Positions 44,448 to 56,031 of a stretch of 64,000 nucleotides of DNA are shown piece by piece. Numbering within the stretch: the first letter of the stretch is position 1; each line of letters opens with the position of its first letter. Source of the stretch: Coniochaeta sp. PMI_546. Its lineage: Eukaryota; Ascomycota; Sordariomycetes; Coniochaetales; Coniochaetaceae. Where the stretch lies: the NCBI GenBank assembly GCA_021432605.1, contig MU271144.1, positions 2,662,606 through 2,726,605 on the forward strand, read 5' to 3'. The position numbers and the translations under genes are program-made. The notes under the pieces are model-generated. The model worked only from the letters and a program-made list of their open reading frames with translations, made no database searches and was not told where the DNA came from.

Positions 44448-45430
44448 GTTGAGGTTGATTTTTGGTAGAAGCAAAAACAAAAAAAAAAGCACTTGTGGTA
44501 CTGGCGTCGACAGTGAGGAATGAAAGAGCTCGGCCAGCCTGCCAAAGTTTTTGGACAAGGGTCCTGTCCGGTGTGACACATGTATGTTCTACCTTAGTCT
44601 CGGAGGAACCCCGCCATAATGACGGTTGCCACCGCCTTGCTAGCGGCCACTGTGGCAGGGCAGTCAGTCGTAGCCTGACTCGTAGGGCTGGAAACGCACC
44701 GAAGTAGCAGCAGCCATTGAGCTTTAGGTAGGTGAGATATGGACGTTGTTCTATATTCGAGATCTACTTATTCTCAGCTGAGATTGCATGTTGCATCCGT
44801 GAAGCGTAAGCCCAGGTTATTGCTTAAAGATGCTTTGCAGATATCCCCAGAGTGTACGGCATAAGATCTCGGGAAGCATTGAAGGGAAGCAGTGTTGGTC
44901 TGTGTGCTGTCCGTCTTGAGTGCTCCGCCCCGTTTGTGCCGCTTTGGGTCGCTCTGCTTGGGTTTGTGACTCTACCGGCGAAGCAGTAAAGAGGTTCCAG
45001 GTTCAGCTTCCAGCTTGCCAACCAGTCTTGCCGGCGAAATCTGTTTGGCGAAACAGCAGGTGCCTGTCGTGCCATTGGCGATATAGGTAGACTTTACTGC
45101 ATAGTAGATCTGGATTGACTCATGCCCCACACCTCAACTGCTTCTTTGGTGCATCTACGCTTGTTGGTCGTAGCTACGACCCGTCCGTCACACAGCCTTG
45201 CCCTGGGAAAGAGTGTTGCTTTCACGTCCGAGTCACTCCCCGTCAGCAATTCCATTCGCACCTTCGAATACAAATACCGTCACCAGGTTACCACTCCCTT
45301 GTTTGCTTCTCACATCAATTCTCCGGCTTTCCACTCTCAGCGCCCTCGTTGTCTCAAGACTCCATTTTGGAGCAAGCTCAAAAACTTCTGGATCCCACCT
45401 CAGACGACAGCTCTTACGTCAACAACCATC
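44448..45430. promoter_or_regulatory. divergent region, ankyrin gene / TRL1
   Basis: 0.98 kb. The left part has an A-rich tract at 44473-44488. The right 309 bases (45122-45430) are open in frame with TRL1 and could encode an N-terminal extension or be a pyrimidine-rich leader. Confidence 0.5.
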
Positions 45431-47911
45431 ATGGAGCACGTCTCGACCGAGGCGGACAGGACCGCTGCAGCTAACATGGAAGCTCCATACATCAGCCAAG
45501 ACGCCTACGAGACGACACAACTGGTCCAGGCTCTTGAAAGCCATGCCAAAGGCGGCAAAGGGGGATTCAAAGTGAAGAAAACTCAGTTCCTCGTTGAGAA
45601 CTCCCCGGATGGCATCGTCGTCGATTCGTGGAGATTCCAGGATTATGACTACAAGAAAAGCAACCTTCCCACATATGCTCGCGGCTTGTTCACCACAAGA
45701 GCACGCAAAGGCACACCGGAGATTGCCATTCGCGGCTACGACAAGTTTTTCAACGTCGGTGAGGTCCGTGAGACCCAATGGGACAACATTAGGCAGAGGA
45801 CGAAAGGCCCTTATGAGCTGACCCTGAAGGAGAACGGTTGTATCATCTTCATCAGTGGTCTAGCTGACGGAACACTACTCGTGTGCAGCAAGCACTCGAC
45901 CGGAAGCCGCGGTGAGGGAGAGGCGAGCCATGCTGTTGCCGGCGAGCAGCGTCTAGAGAAACAGCTCCAACGCATCGGCAAGACGAAGGAGGATCTCGCT
46001 CGCGAACTCAGGAAACGCAATGTCACGGCTGTTGCTGAGCTGTGTGATGACAGCTTCGAGGAGCACATCCTTGCCTACGGCCCGGAGGACGCCGGTCTCT
46101 ATCTGCACGGCATCAACCTCAACGTTCCAGAGTTTGCAACATACCCCAGCCTGGCTGTGCAGCAGTTTGCAGACTCTTGGGGGTTCAAGAAGGTCGGACT
46201 CATTACATACGATGACATTGACCAGGTGAAGGAATTCTTGGAGGAGTGCGCAGAGACCGGAGCACACGGTGGGCGGGACGTGGAGGGGTTCGTCATCAGG
46301 TGCAAGATAACCCACGACCCGAACAAGCAGTCGTTCCAGGACTGGTTCTTCAAGTACAAGTTCGAGGAGCCATACCTGATGTACCGTCAATGGCGCGAAT
46401 GCACCAAAGCCATGATCGCTGGCCGGCAGCCGCGATACAAGAAGCATGCCAAAATCACCGAACAGTATCTCGAGTTTGCCCGGAAACGACTGGCCAGTCA
46501 ACCCGGTCTCGCAAAGGAGTACAACAAAAATCACGGTATTATTGCCCTACGGAACGAGTTTCTCGCTTTCAAGAACATGAACGGTGCCGATGCTGCCAAC
46601 TTCGAGGATCTCTATGGCGACCACGGCAAGACTGAGGTGACTGGTGACGTTATTCTTGTTCCCATCGCCACGATCGGCTGCGGAAAGACCACCGTTGCCA
46701 TCGCTCTCAGCCATCTCTTTGGCTGGGGCCATGTCCAGAACGACAACATTACTGGGCCGAAGAGACCGCCACGCTTCACCAAGGCGCTCATAGAGGAGTT
46801 GGAGAAGCAACCGGTTGCATTTGCGGACAGAAACAACGCCCAAAGACACGAGCGCAAGCAGCTTCTCACAGACGTCAAGCAGCAGTGCATGGCAGCGCGT
46901 CTAGTGGCACTCCATTTCGTTCACAACGACCTGGACACCGTCCGGAGAGTAACGCAAGAGCGCGTTTATACCCGTGGCGATAATCACCAGACCATCCAAG
47001 CAGCAACAGACATGAACAAGGTCCGCGGCATAATGGAAGGCTTCATCCACCGCTTCGAGCCCTGCCAGCCGGAGATCCCGCCTGATGACGGGTTCGACGA
47101 GGTGATCGACCTTAACCCCGCCGTCGGCAGCAGACAAAACCTGGAGACTGTCATTCGCGAACTGCACCGCATCTACCCGAAACTGGTCCCCAAGATGCCG
47201 ACCGCGGGTGAGATGGACGAGGCCATCCAGTACGCGCTCGAAAACTACAAGCCCGACATGCGGCATACAATCCCCGACCGCGGAGGCAGGAACAAGAACA
47301 AGAACAATGACAACAACGCCCAGAGCCAGCCGCAGGGCTCTAAGAAGGAGAAAAAGAAGCCCCTGGAGTACATGTCCGTCGACCTCGTGGCAAAGGACAT
47401 CAACGCGGCCCTAGAGCGCACCTTCTCCGCCGCCGGTCTGGGTCCGGAAGCTTCCCGTTTTTTCCGCCAGTTGCAAGGCTCACGCCGTGTGCAGCCAAAG
47501 TTCCACGTTACGCTTATGCACCGCACTGGTGCCAAGGAGCGCCCTGAGCTGTGGGACCAGTATGTGCGTGCTCAGGAGGCGTTTGGAGCCAACACCGCGG
47601 ACGGCAAGTTGGGCGACATGAACGTCCTACTCGAGCGCGTTGTCTTCGACGACCGGATCATGGCTATTGTTGTTCGACTTGAGGAGGTAGAGGGCGGTAG
47701 GCCTGAAGGTATCGAGAAGTGGGAGTGCGTCAACCGTGTTGCACATATCACGGTCGGAACGAGAGACGACAGTGTCAAGCCAAGAGAAAGCAACGATTTG
47801 TTGGTCAAGTGGCTTGAGGAGGGCACTACTGAGGAGAATAAGATACGGGAGTTAGTCATTGAAGGGAAGCCAGTTCTTAAGGGCGTCGTCCGGGGTGTGC
47901 TCTCGCGATAG
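45431..47911 (+). CDS. TRL1: tRNA ligase, fungal trifunctional type
   Basis: Joins tRNA halves after intron excision and, in fungi, seals HAC1 mRNA in the unfolded protein response. From the ATG at 45431 the product has 826 residues, matching yeast Trl1. Three activities are visible. The adenylyltransferase domain has the KENGCIIF motif (Lys133 as nucleotidyl acceptor) and DVEGFVIRCKI. The polynucleotide kinase has P-loop IGCGKTTVAIALSHLFGWGH near 415-435. The cyclic phosphodiesterase has two HxT-type motifs, KFHVTLMH (about 690) and VAHITVGT (about 772). An in-frame ATG at 45122 would add 103 residues with few acidic residues, presequence-like at its start. Which start is used cannot be settled from sequence. 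Confidence 0.95.
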   Translation: MEHVSTEADRTAAANMEAPYISQDAYETTQLVQALESHAKGGKGGFKVKKTQFLVENSPDGIVVDSWRFQDYDYKKSNLPTYARGLFTTRARKGTPEIAIRGYDKFFNVGEVRETQWDNIRQRTKGPYELTLKENGCIIFISGLADGTLLVCSKHSTGSRGEGEASHAVAGEQRLEKQLQRIGKTKEDLARELRKRNVTAVAELCDDSFEEHILAYGPEDAGLYLHGINLNVPEFATYPSLAVQQFADSWGFKKVGLITYDDIDQVKEFLEECAETGAHGGRDVEGFVIRCKITHDPNKQSFQDWFFKYKFEEPYLMYRQWRECTKAMIAGRQPRYKKHAKITEQYLEFARKRLASQPGLAKEYNKNHGIIALRNEFLAFKNMNGADAANFEDLYGDHGKTEVTGDVILVPIATIGCGKTTVAIALSHLFGWGHVQNDNITGPKRPPRFTKALIEELEKQPVAFADRNNAQRHERKQLLTDVKQQCMAARLVALHFVHNDLDTVRRVTQERVYTRGDNHQTIQAATDMNKVRGIMEGFIHRFEPCQPEIPPDDGFDEVIDLNPAVGSRQNLETVIRELHRIYPKLVPKMPTAGEMDEAIQYALENYKPDMRHTIPDRGGRNKNKNNDNNAQSQPQGSKKEKKKPLEYMSVDLVAKDINAALERTFSAAGLGPEASRFFRQLQGSRRVQPKFHVTLMHRTGAKERPELWDQYVRAQEAFGANTADGKLGDMNVLLERVVFDDRIMAIVVRLEEVEGGRPEGIEKWECVNRVAHITVGTRDDSVKPRESNDLLVKWLEEGTTEENKIRELVIEGKPVLKGVVRGVLSR

Positions 47912-48409
47912 GAAGATGGAGCGACTCGTGGTGGTCGTCACTAGCGTGCACGTGGGCCCGGGCATGGGCAGAGGCATGGGAGGATGCATGGGCGTGCACA
48001 TGGAAAAGATGGTGCGCGTGCTAGGCTGTAAACTCCAATTCCAGGCAGGATGCCACCTGGGAGACCTGGGAACCGTAGGGGATTCCGGAGTCCGCGGCGT
48101 GGATCGGTATGTGTTATCTAGCCCACTCTATGATTACATACTTTTGGGAGGAGAGCGTAACCAGTACGGCTCCCTCGCTCATGAGACACTACCTTAAGTA
48201 GCACTCATCTTACTCAGATGTCTGTATTGAAGAACTGTAATCATGAACTTTAGTGGCAACCGGGTACTGTTGATTTACACCGACCACGCAAACACGGATA
48301 CGCACCTTGATTCCGCGCTTATTTCCAACAGTCTTCCTCCTGGCTGTCCCTCGTTGGCCGTCAGTCTATTCAAGACATATCTCAACATGAAATACCATCC
48401 AGCTCTACC
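47912..48409. other. intergenic
   Basis: 498 bp between two plus-strand genes; GCATGG-rich stretch near 47960-48000 but no gene recognised. Confidence 0.55.
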
Positions 48410-50046
48410 ATGCACGTCACCTCGAACGACTATCGCTTCTCTGATGCTTCCCCAGTCACGATGCTTACAAGTGAACAGCTTCCCTCCACAGGATCGCCTG
48501 GGAATCAGAAATATCCCGCCCATCTGGTCCCGACGATACTCTACCTGCCAAGCGAGATAATTATACAGATTCTAGCCAGTCTCAGTGGCATGAGGTACCT
48601 CCTGCCTGCCATTCTCACTCATCGAGCCTTCAACACGGTCTTCAAGGAGCACAGGCAGTACATTCTCCAAGGAATATTATCACAGCAGGTCCCTTATCGG
48701 TTGTTGCCGCTGGCCGTTGCTACGCATAAAGCGACGAAAGTAATACACCAAACATGGGATGCGGACCATGACTTGGACAACTGGGAAGCGATCTCCGGCC
48801 TTCTGGATGAAGCTTTTGCTCAGCCGTCACCATTGACTCCGTTCAGAAACATGCCAGTTCTCGCCCCGAAAGACGTGATTGTCATGGAAAAGACACAAGC
48901 CATAATAGACTATTTCGTTGACGACTTTGCCAGCAGGGCCCTCCCTCACTTCAAGGGCATCTTCACCGACATAGAGATTGGTACTCGCGAGGGAAAATGT
49001 ACAGAGATGGAGAAAGACCGCCTGTATAGGGCCTTCTACAGGTTTCAGCTGTACAGCCGCACTTTTGGCCGCAAAGCGCTGGCCTTCGCCATCGGCGGTG
49101 TCGAACTCGTGTCGCAGGTGCAGCTCGACCAGACACACAGGCGGATGATGGAGCTCTTCTTTCGGCCGTGGTCGCCGTGGGCTAACGAGCAGCTTGCTTG
49201 TGTATTTCAGTATCTGGACGAGAAGGTGGCGACTGGTCAGTGGAGGCCTGCTGCTCCTTTACAGACATTATAGTCGCGGGCTGGAGCTACGCCAGTTGTT
49301 CCTTGGCTAATGAGTTATTACAGCTTTCAATGAAGTAGCCGAGCGCGACCTAGAATGGGCGTACTGCCAGATAAACTGGGTAGAACCCGGCGCCGCGGCC
49401 GAGAATCGACACTATCTCGTGAGCACTCGTTCATCGACCACCTTTGGTTCAACGAACCTGACTCCTCTGATAGCTACACTTCGGCTTGACATTCGTCCAC
49501 GCCCTAACCCAAGCCTCCAATTACGACACCTGCAAACGCATAATCGACATGACCGACTTCCCCTGGTTTGGGGGACACTTCGACGAACTCCGCATCCCCA
49601 GCTTTTTACAGGACTCAGTTCCCCAGCCTACAGGCGGTGTAAACGTGGATGTGGCATTGCTAAGTCCGCTCGGGACAACTACCACGGACGAACTGGAAAA
49701 GCTCGCGCAGTCGACAGCTTGGCAAGGGGTAGATGGCGTAGACTCCCTGCCGGTCTACCTGTGGCTGCACGCGCACTACAACTGCGCTCCCGGTGTCACC
49801 GTCAACGCGGAAAAGAACTTACTGCTAAGAGACGCCGGGTACGTGTTCTGGGACGGACCGCGGGAGGAGACGCTGCAGCTGCTGGAAAGACTGGACCGGT
49901 ACAAGTGGACGTTTGAGGGTCGGCTGCCGCCGGATGAGTTGGCTGTCAAGGTGCGGGCCATGCGGGAGTCGTGGGTGATGAGGACGGAGATATATCTGAG
50001 GAACTATACGCCGAGACGGTGGCCTGGAAACATGCCAGGGTGGTAG
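48410..50046 (+). CDS. F-box-like hypothetical protein
   Basis: Predicted 497-residue protein from exons 48410-49235, 49324-49418 and 49474-50046. The first two junctions are inferred from phase: GATG|C (donor GTCAGT) and HYL|LHFGLTFVHALTQ. The N terminus has an F-box-like stretch, VPTILYLPSEIIIQILASLS then HRAFNTVFKEHRQYIL, as in many fungal proteins annotated as F-box or unknown. The middle and C-terminal parts (HFGLTFVHALTQASNYDTC, YVFWDGPREETLQLLERLDR) resemble uncharacterised fungal proteins of the same layout. If the F-box is real it would recruit SCF ubiquitin ligase. Function is unknown, and the first ATG is uncertain because MLTSEQLP is another start. Confidence 0.72.
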
Positions 50047-50362
50047 TTTTGCTTGAGGCAGCAATATGCTTGTCCATTAGGTTTGGCCTACTATGAAAGT
50101 ACCCGGCAGTCCATGGCTCTAATCACGGTCTCGAGGGTCTTGGACAACTCATCCGGAGTGCTCGAGAAGGGGCAGTGACCGCTCCTGAGGGCAGTGGTAC
50201 GCAGTTTCGATCCTAGCTGCTAGATCATACCCTACTGAAGGACAAGGGATCCGTAAGCAGATATAGACCGCAGGGAACGGAAACAGAATATCGCAGCAAG
50301 CATTAGTCGTCCATCTTAGAACGTCGAGATGCGGGGATATCAACTTGAGATACAAAATGATC
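50047..50362. other. convergent intergenic region
   Basis: 316 bp between convergent stop codons; nothing recognised. Confidence 0.6.
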
Positions 50363-51555
50363 CTACACGGATGGACTGACCCTGACAACGACCTTCCCAA
50401 AATGCGATCCGCTAAACAGATACTTCAACGCCTCTTTCGCCTGCCCAAACTCAAACACCCGATCGACTGGCGGACGGATCTGATGTTGCTCGTAAAACGA
50501 ACACATCTCCTCGAACCGGTCCCTCGGACCATTCAGGATACCCTTGAGCGTGACATTGCGCCGCAGGGCAAGCAAGTTCACGTTTGTCCGATCTCCAGGG
50601 GCATCCTCCTTTCCGGACAGGTATCCGATGCAGGCGATGATGCCGCCAAAGCCGATGGAGTCGAAGCTCTTCTGCAGCGTCTGCGCTCCGCCGGTCTCTA
50701 GGATGATGTCCGCACCCTCATCATTCGTGAACTTCATCACCTCGTCCTGCCAGTTGGGGTTGGCACGGTAGTTGATGGTGTGGTCTGCGCCAAGTTTCTT
50801 CGCTCTCTCGAGTTTTTCGTCCGAGGACGAGGTTATGATTGCTAGGCACTGTCAGTATCGCATCACATCACTAGCCTATAATCATGCTCACTCACCCTTA
50901 GCACCACTAGCCTTAGCAATCTGCAGCCCAGCAACAGCCACACCACCGGTCCCCTGAAGCACGACCGTCATCCCTTCCCCACCGGGCCTCCCAATCTCCC
51001 TAAATCCGTTAATCGACATCCACGCCGTGACCGCCGCAATCGGCAGACAAGCCCCTTCCTCATCGCTCAGATACTCGGGACACTTCACCAATCCCGTGGT
51101 AGGGAACAAGCGGTACGTCTGCAGCACACCGTCCAGCGGCTTGCCGAGCCCAGACGCCATGTCCTTGGCCTTGATCTGGCCCGTCAGATGGCTCTGGTTG
51201 AAGGTGGAGAGCACGCGGTCGCCGACTTTCCAGCCAACGGTGTGCGGGCCAGGACCGACGGCGGTTACGACGCCGCACATGTCGGAGCAGGGCACTAGAG
51301 GTGGGGTGTCGCTGGTCATGGTTTTGTGGTGGTTGTAGAGGCCCATTACGACTGGTGCGCCTTAGGGGTCTGATCAGAGAGTTCGGGAGGGGGATATTTA
51401 CCTTCTGTGTCCCGGTAGTTGAGAGATACGGCCTTGATCTCGACGAGGACCTCATCCGCGCCCGGTAGCTCGGGTACAGTGGCATCCTGGAGAGTGAGGT
51501 TGTCTAGACCGTCCTGGAGCGTGATCCACTTTTTGGCGTCCTGTCTGACTGCCAT
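50363..51555 (-). CDS. MDR-superfamily NAD(P)H oxidoreductase (quinone oxidoreductase-like)
   Basis: Medium-chain dehydrogenase/reductase of 365 residues. Minus-strand exons 51402-51555, 50896-51360 and 50363-50841. The N-terminal GroES-like catalytic domain has VSLNYRD and VPCSDMCGVVTAVGPG. The Rossmann NAD(P) domain has VLQGTGGVAVAGLQIAKASG (GTGGVAxxG) and ADIILETGG. The zinc-binding residues of classical alcohol dehydrogenases are absent, which favours a zinc-independent quinone or enone reductase, although similar fungal proteins are often labelled zinc-type alcohol dehydrogenase. Substrate unknown. Cytosolic; no signal sequence. Confidence 0.9.
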
Positions 51556-52184
51556 GATAGATGATTTATCGCCCAGATGTGTCCGGCACACAAGTTGTTG
51601 AAGTTTTGTTAAGGATCGTGCTGCTCAGGATCAGAGAGTCTCCAATACCACGAGATAAGGCGTTACACTAGCAGCTATCGCGAGATGCAAGCATGTGACG
51701 TCAAGGGTATTGCTGGAGTAGTTTTGACGAAAAAGCTCCACTAAGCTGGAGATCTTGCCTGGTGAAGTTGCAACTCGACACACTGAAGGCCGAACTCGGA
51801 ACAGTTTTATCTAAGCCGAGGGCTTCATATGTCGTTGTTGAAGACCCTCTTTCGATGCAATTGATCACTTTGGACTCGCATCTACAGTGATATGAGCATT
51901 ATGTGTGGCCTTTGCTTCGTAATTGTGGGTTCACTTTCGCAATCGTTGTTTTCGTGCTCGTCGTAGTTTGTTGTCCTCGACGTCGTGCGTGGACTTGTTA
52001 GAGCTTGACCCCTGATGAGGTGGTCGCCTGGAAGGATATTGCTCTACCTACACACTAACAACAGCCACCATGCACCGACATCATCAGTCTTTGTTCATCG
52101 GCATCAGTTAAGTGATCGAGCAAACACCTGCGAGCCGTTCTCACATCCTCCTATCGACCTAGATCGCGTCCCAAGCTCGGTTTC
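51556..52184. other. intergenic
   Basis: 629 bp between the 5' end of the oxidoreductase and the 3' end of the lipase. No gene seen. Confidence 0.6.
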
Positions 52185-53531
52185 TCATGCCGCATAACCC
52201 CTCAACTCCGGCTCCCTCGTCAAGCGCGGCTGGAAAGCCAACAACCTTACAGCAGCAGTAACAATCTGCCCAGCCGTAGCAGTGGCATCACCCACCGTCA
52301 GTCCAGGCGCTACATAAGTCTTACACACGGCTTCCAAATCAATCCTCCCCAAGTTCGCCGGACCAGGATGGCTCAGCGCATCCACAGCCAGCGCCGCAGT
52401 GAGCGGGCTAAACAGCATTCCTGCATGGCCGTAGAAACTCCCAGCCGGCTGCCCAAAGCACGCCGCCTGCGCCTCGACGTTGGTAACGCCCACCCCCCTC
52501 CCATCTCGCAAGAAAGCGGACGCTAAGAGATCCTGCTGCGGCTCGACAATCTCGTCAAACACGCCCGAGTAAACCGTCGTAGTAGGCACATACGCGTCCG
52601 CACCGCCCTTTGCCCGCAGCGTGGTGACAAAGTTTGAGTCGTACTCCTGCTGGATGACACTGGGTGGACAGGGATCGAAGTCCGTCTTGCCCGGGCTAAG
52701 GCACAGCGCTGGTGCGAGCACGGTCCCGTGGAAATCCGGGCTGACGGCAATGAAGTCCGAGACTACGGTGCGAGTCGACGGCCAGAAGGCGAAGGCCCAT
52801 TGCGTGTCCAGCCCGCCCTGCGACCAGGTTATGATGCTCACGTTGGCGCTGTTGCTGATGCCCGAGATGTAGTTGATGGCGTAGGCCACATATTCTGCGT
52901 TGGACTGCGCGTCCGCCAAAAGAGCGCCGGGGACATTGAGCCAGACTGGATCCGCGAGTGGGGAGTCTGAGAGCAGTTTGAGAAGGTTGTAGGTGAATGC
53001 TTCGCCGCCGTATGTCCCCGTCCCAGGCACGAATATCAGAGGTGGTTTTCGGCCGTAGGTGAAGGAGCTTGGGATGAAGATTGCTGAGCGGAGGTCCTGC
53101 TCGGACTGGGAGTAGGGGGCATCGGATTTGATCTTCTGGGGATGAATAGACTCCGTTGTGTTCTTGGGGTTGTTGTTATTTGTTGAACCCAGCGGTGTGT
53201 AGGGCGCAACAAGGTCAGCGGAGACGTCTGGGCTGCTAATGCCCACATCGATCTGTGCATTGACGCCAGCGTAGAAGTTGATGTTGCTACTGCCCCAGAC
53301 GGAGGCAAGGCTAAGCCGCAGTTCTTCCTCAGTTTTCGGCGCCGGAACCTTAGGCTTTTCAGCAAGCAGACCGCTGAGGATGTCAGTCCTATCCCCAGTG
53401 TCAGCGGCTGAGGCCAACCGTCTGGTGAGCAGGTCATCACTCGAGGGCTCGCCGGCGGACCTGTAGGGCACTGCATTCGCACCGCGGAGAAGAAGCAGCA
53501 ATGTCGATATGAGACACCCCGTGATATACAT
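52185..53531 (-). CDS. secreted CalB-type lipase
   Basis: Extracellular lipase/esterase of 448 residues in one exon, with a signal peptide (MYITGCLISTLLLLLRGANA, cut after residue 20). It resembles Candida antarctica lipase B: oxyanion-side VPGTGTYGG (168-176), nucleophile elbow TWSQGG (Ser237), acid SGVFDEIVEP and base GHAGMLF. A pro-region of about 100 residues precedes the fold, and several N-glycosylation sequons (NTT, NVS) fit secretion. All catalytic residues are present. Members hydrolyse triglycerides and many esters. Neighbours on the same strand are a sugar transporter and an oxidoreductase, suggesting nutrient use, but no proven cluster. Confidence 0.92.
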   Translation of the reverse strand: MYITGCLISTLLLLLRGANAVPYRSAGEPSSDDLLTRRLASAADTGDRTDILSGLLAEKPKVPAPKTEEELRLSLASVWGSSNINFYAGVNAQIDVGISSPDVSADLVAPYTPLGSTNNNNPKNTTESIHPQKIKSDAPYSQSEQDLRSAIFIPSSFTYGRKPPLIFVPGTGTYGGEAFTYNLLKLLSDSPLADPVWLNVPGALLADAQSNAEYVAYAINYISGISNSANVSIITWSQGGLDTQWAFAFWPSTRTVVSDFIAVSPDFHGTVLAPALCLSPGKTDFDPCPPSVIQQEYDSNFVTTLRAKGGADAYVPTTTVYSGVFDEIVEPQQDLLASAFLRDGRGVGVTNVEAQAACFGQPAGSFYGHAGMLFSPLTAALAVDALSHPGPANLGRIDLEAVCKTYVAPGLTVGDATATAGQIVTAAVRLLAFQPRLTREPELRGYAA

Positions 53532-54271
53532 CTTGTATAGTCAAGGCAGACCTTCGTATCAAGGTTGTCGATGAGTGAAATCACGGAGTGGTCGCGCTGA
53601 AACCAAGGCAGGCTTCCAGGGCCTCATGGTCTCATCGCGGACTAAATATAATGACGATGCACACAAAGACGTGTTCTGTCCTTGGAGCTCGCGACATGGA
53701 GGATTCACATGTCTGGGTCCGCTGCCGACAGACACGGCATTTGGATCTGGTCAATCACTTCCCGAACTAGTTAGCTAATGGTGATGTTCCCAATCTGCTG
53801 GGCACCGTGTCTGGCTTCCCCACACGAGGGTTGCAGAGCTAGACTTTTCTCGGTGAGCGGGTGTATTCTTAGCGGCGGCGATCACAAAACAGAGGTCAAG
53901 CGCCAGTTGTGATGCAATTCGATTCATCGGTTTGTCATGAATGTCAACATCCAAGGAAACATGGGTTTGACACATCCCGCGGGTAGGCGTCGAGTTTTCC
54001 AAATTGGTACCGTAAGACGAGCTACAACCCTGATGTATATGGGATGAGTATGGGGTTTGTGTATGTACCACGAGTATGGTTATTTCAGTTTGCTTGGTAT
54101 GACCTGACCAGCCGTTATTGCTATGGGGTCTCTAGCACTCCTATAGCCCTCCACTTTTGTAGCGTTTGGAGTTCCTAGAGAGTCCCATATGCAAGCTAAG
54201 GAATCGATGACGAGTGACGCTATTAGCTTCGAGTCTGTCATGAGCCTGAAAGCTACCTCAGACATGCTGCC
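53532..54271. other. intergenic
   Basis: 740 bp upstream of the lipase; no supported gene. Confidence 0.55.
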
Positions 54272-56031
54272 CTAGGCCTTGGAGACGTCACCGTCCTTGT
54301 GCGAATGCTCAACTGTCTCGAGCTCTACCTGAAGCACTTTGTCCACGTTCCTCTGTACCTGCTCTTGTACCTCCTTGCCTTCGAACATGAAGCTGAGCTC
54401 TTCGAGCGTTCGATTGTGCGTCTCCGGGAAGAGCAGGTAGACTGTAGCGATCTCGACGAGAATCCAGATACAGTACACGATGTAATACTTCCATCCAATG
54501 GCATCCAGAGCAATTGGATTGACATAGGTGTTGAAGAAGACGGCGAAGCGTACGGTAAGTTGTTCGACGGCAATACCCTTAGCACGTTGCTGGAACGGGA
54601 AGATCTCAACCATGTATGTATAAGCTAGGGCGTTCCAGCCAATGTTATAGAAGCTACAGTGCATGTCAGTCGCGGCATCGCTGCATGGTAAGGAGACTGA
54701 TAAGAGGGCAAATGCTTACGGAGAGTAGAGAAAGATGAAAACAAGTACAGGTATCGCGGCTTTCGAACTGTTGTCCATCGCGAACCTGGCAGAGGCAACC
54801 GTCCATACTGTGTAGACAACGGCAGTACCAATAGTGCAGGTCAGGAACATCTTCCGACGAGCAAACCGTGGTGCTATCAGGGCAATGGGCAAGGCGTTGA
54901 TGAGACCCCAGCATGTATTGCTGAGAATGACCTTCTGTACAGTTCGATCGTCCTTAATCCCAACCAGATTAAGTATCTTCTTCATGTAGAACGACAGCAA
55001 ACCGTTGCCGCTCCACTGCGTGAAGAAGCCGACAATGGCAGCTATGGTAAAGCGACGGCGCATTGGAGGATCTCGGATGACATCTGCCCAGACGAACCTC
55101 GACTCAAGTTGCTTCTCTTGGGCAATTGTAGCTTGGATCTCGGCGAATTCGAGACGGACAAACTCTTCACCATCAGTCCCTTCGCTATGGTACTTCTGCA
55201 GTATGGCGAAGGCCTCGTCGCCACGGTCCTTGGAGATCAGCCATCGTGGTGATTCCGGGCACCAGGGCATGAAGACTATTTGACACATACTGGGCACGAG
55301 TTGGAGAATACTTGGAAGCCTCCATGCCCACGTACTCGACATCTGAAAGGTGCCATAGGTCGTTCCAGCCGCAACAATGGCACCAATGAACCATGAGGCG
55401 TTGAAACTGTGTATAGTCAGCGGAACAGATCCCTTTGCCGACCCAAGAGGCAAAGAACTCACAGAGAAGTCATGATGGGCCGCTCTTTAGCATATGACAG
55501 TTCTCCGATCAGGGAGGATGCGTTGACGATGGCAAATGGGATCCCAAAACCGAGAACCCATCTTGAGGCAAGAAACATATCTGAGTTCTGCGCGCCCGCT
55601 TGCAGTCCGGCCCCTATGCTCATAATGGCAGACGCAAAGAGGATGGTGTAGCGTCTCCCTAGAAACTGGCTGACGGTAGGGATGAACGGAATTGCCATGA
55701 GCGCGCCAAGACTATACATGGCGTTCAGCAGACCCAGGCGTGAGGAGTTTGGGTTGCCAAAATCTACTCCGAAGTTTTGTTAGCTTCAGCAAGCAGCCAC
55801 TGCTGTAGGATCAGAAAGCAACCGACATGTAACCCAGGAGTTGACAGCTTGTAGACTATTCATCATCGAAGAATCGAAGCCGCTCGTCCATTCGACTCCC
55901 AGGGCTGTAGGGACGAGAATGAGGTAGAGGAACCGCAGGTGTGGTTTCTTGTACCATATCTTCGTGTCCGCTTGCGCGATGCGTTGCAAGCGAGGCTCGA
56001 CATGCTCTTCTCGAGCTCCTAGGATGGCCAT
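54272..56031 (-). CDS. MFS sugar transporter, hexose/lactose-permease type
   Basis: Plasma-membrane sugar/H+ symporter family, 524 residues. Minus-strand exons 55827-56031, 55463-55763, 54720-55406 and 54272-54653. Signatures are FDSSMMNSLQ (TM1), the loop GRRYTILFASA, WFIGAIVAAGTTYGT, PESPRWLISKDR in the central loop, and the TM10 and C-terminal region YMVEIFPFQQRAKGIAVEQL with PETHNRTLEEL. About twelve hydrophobic segments. The first intron acceptor was chosen so the junction reads WVT|YFGNPNSSRLGLLN, the family consensus; its donor GTCGGT is weak. Likely substrates are hexoses or lactose-like disaccharides. Confidence 0.93.
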
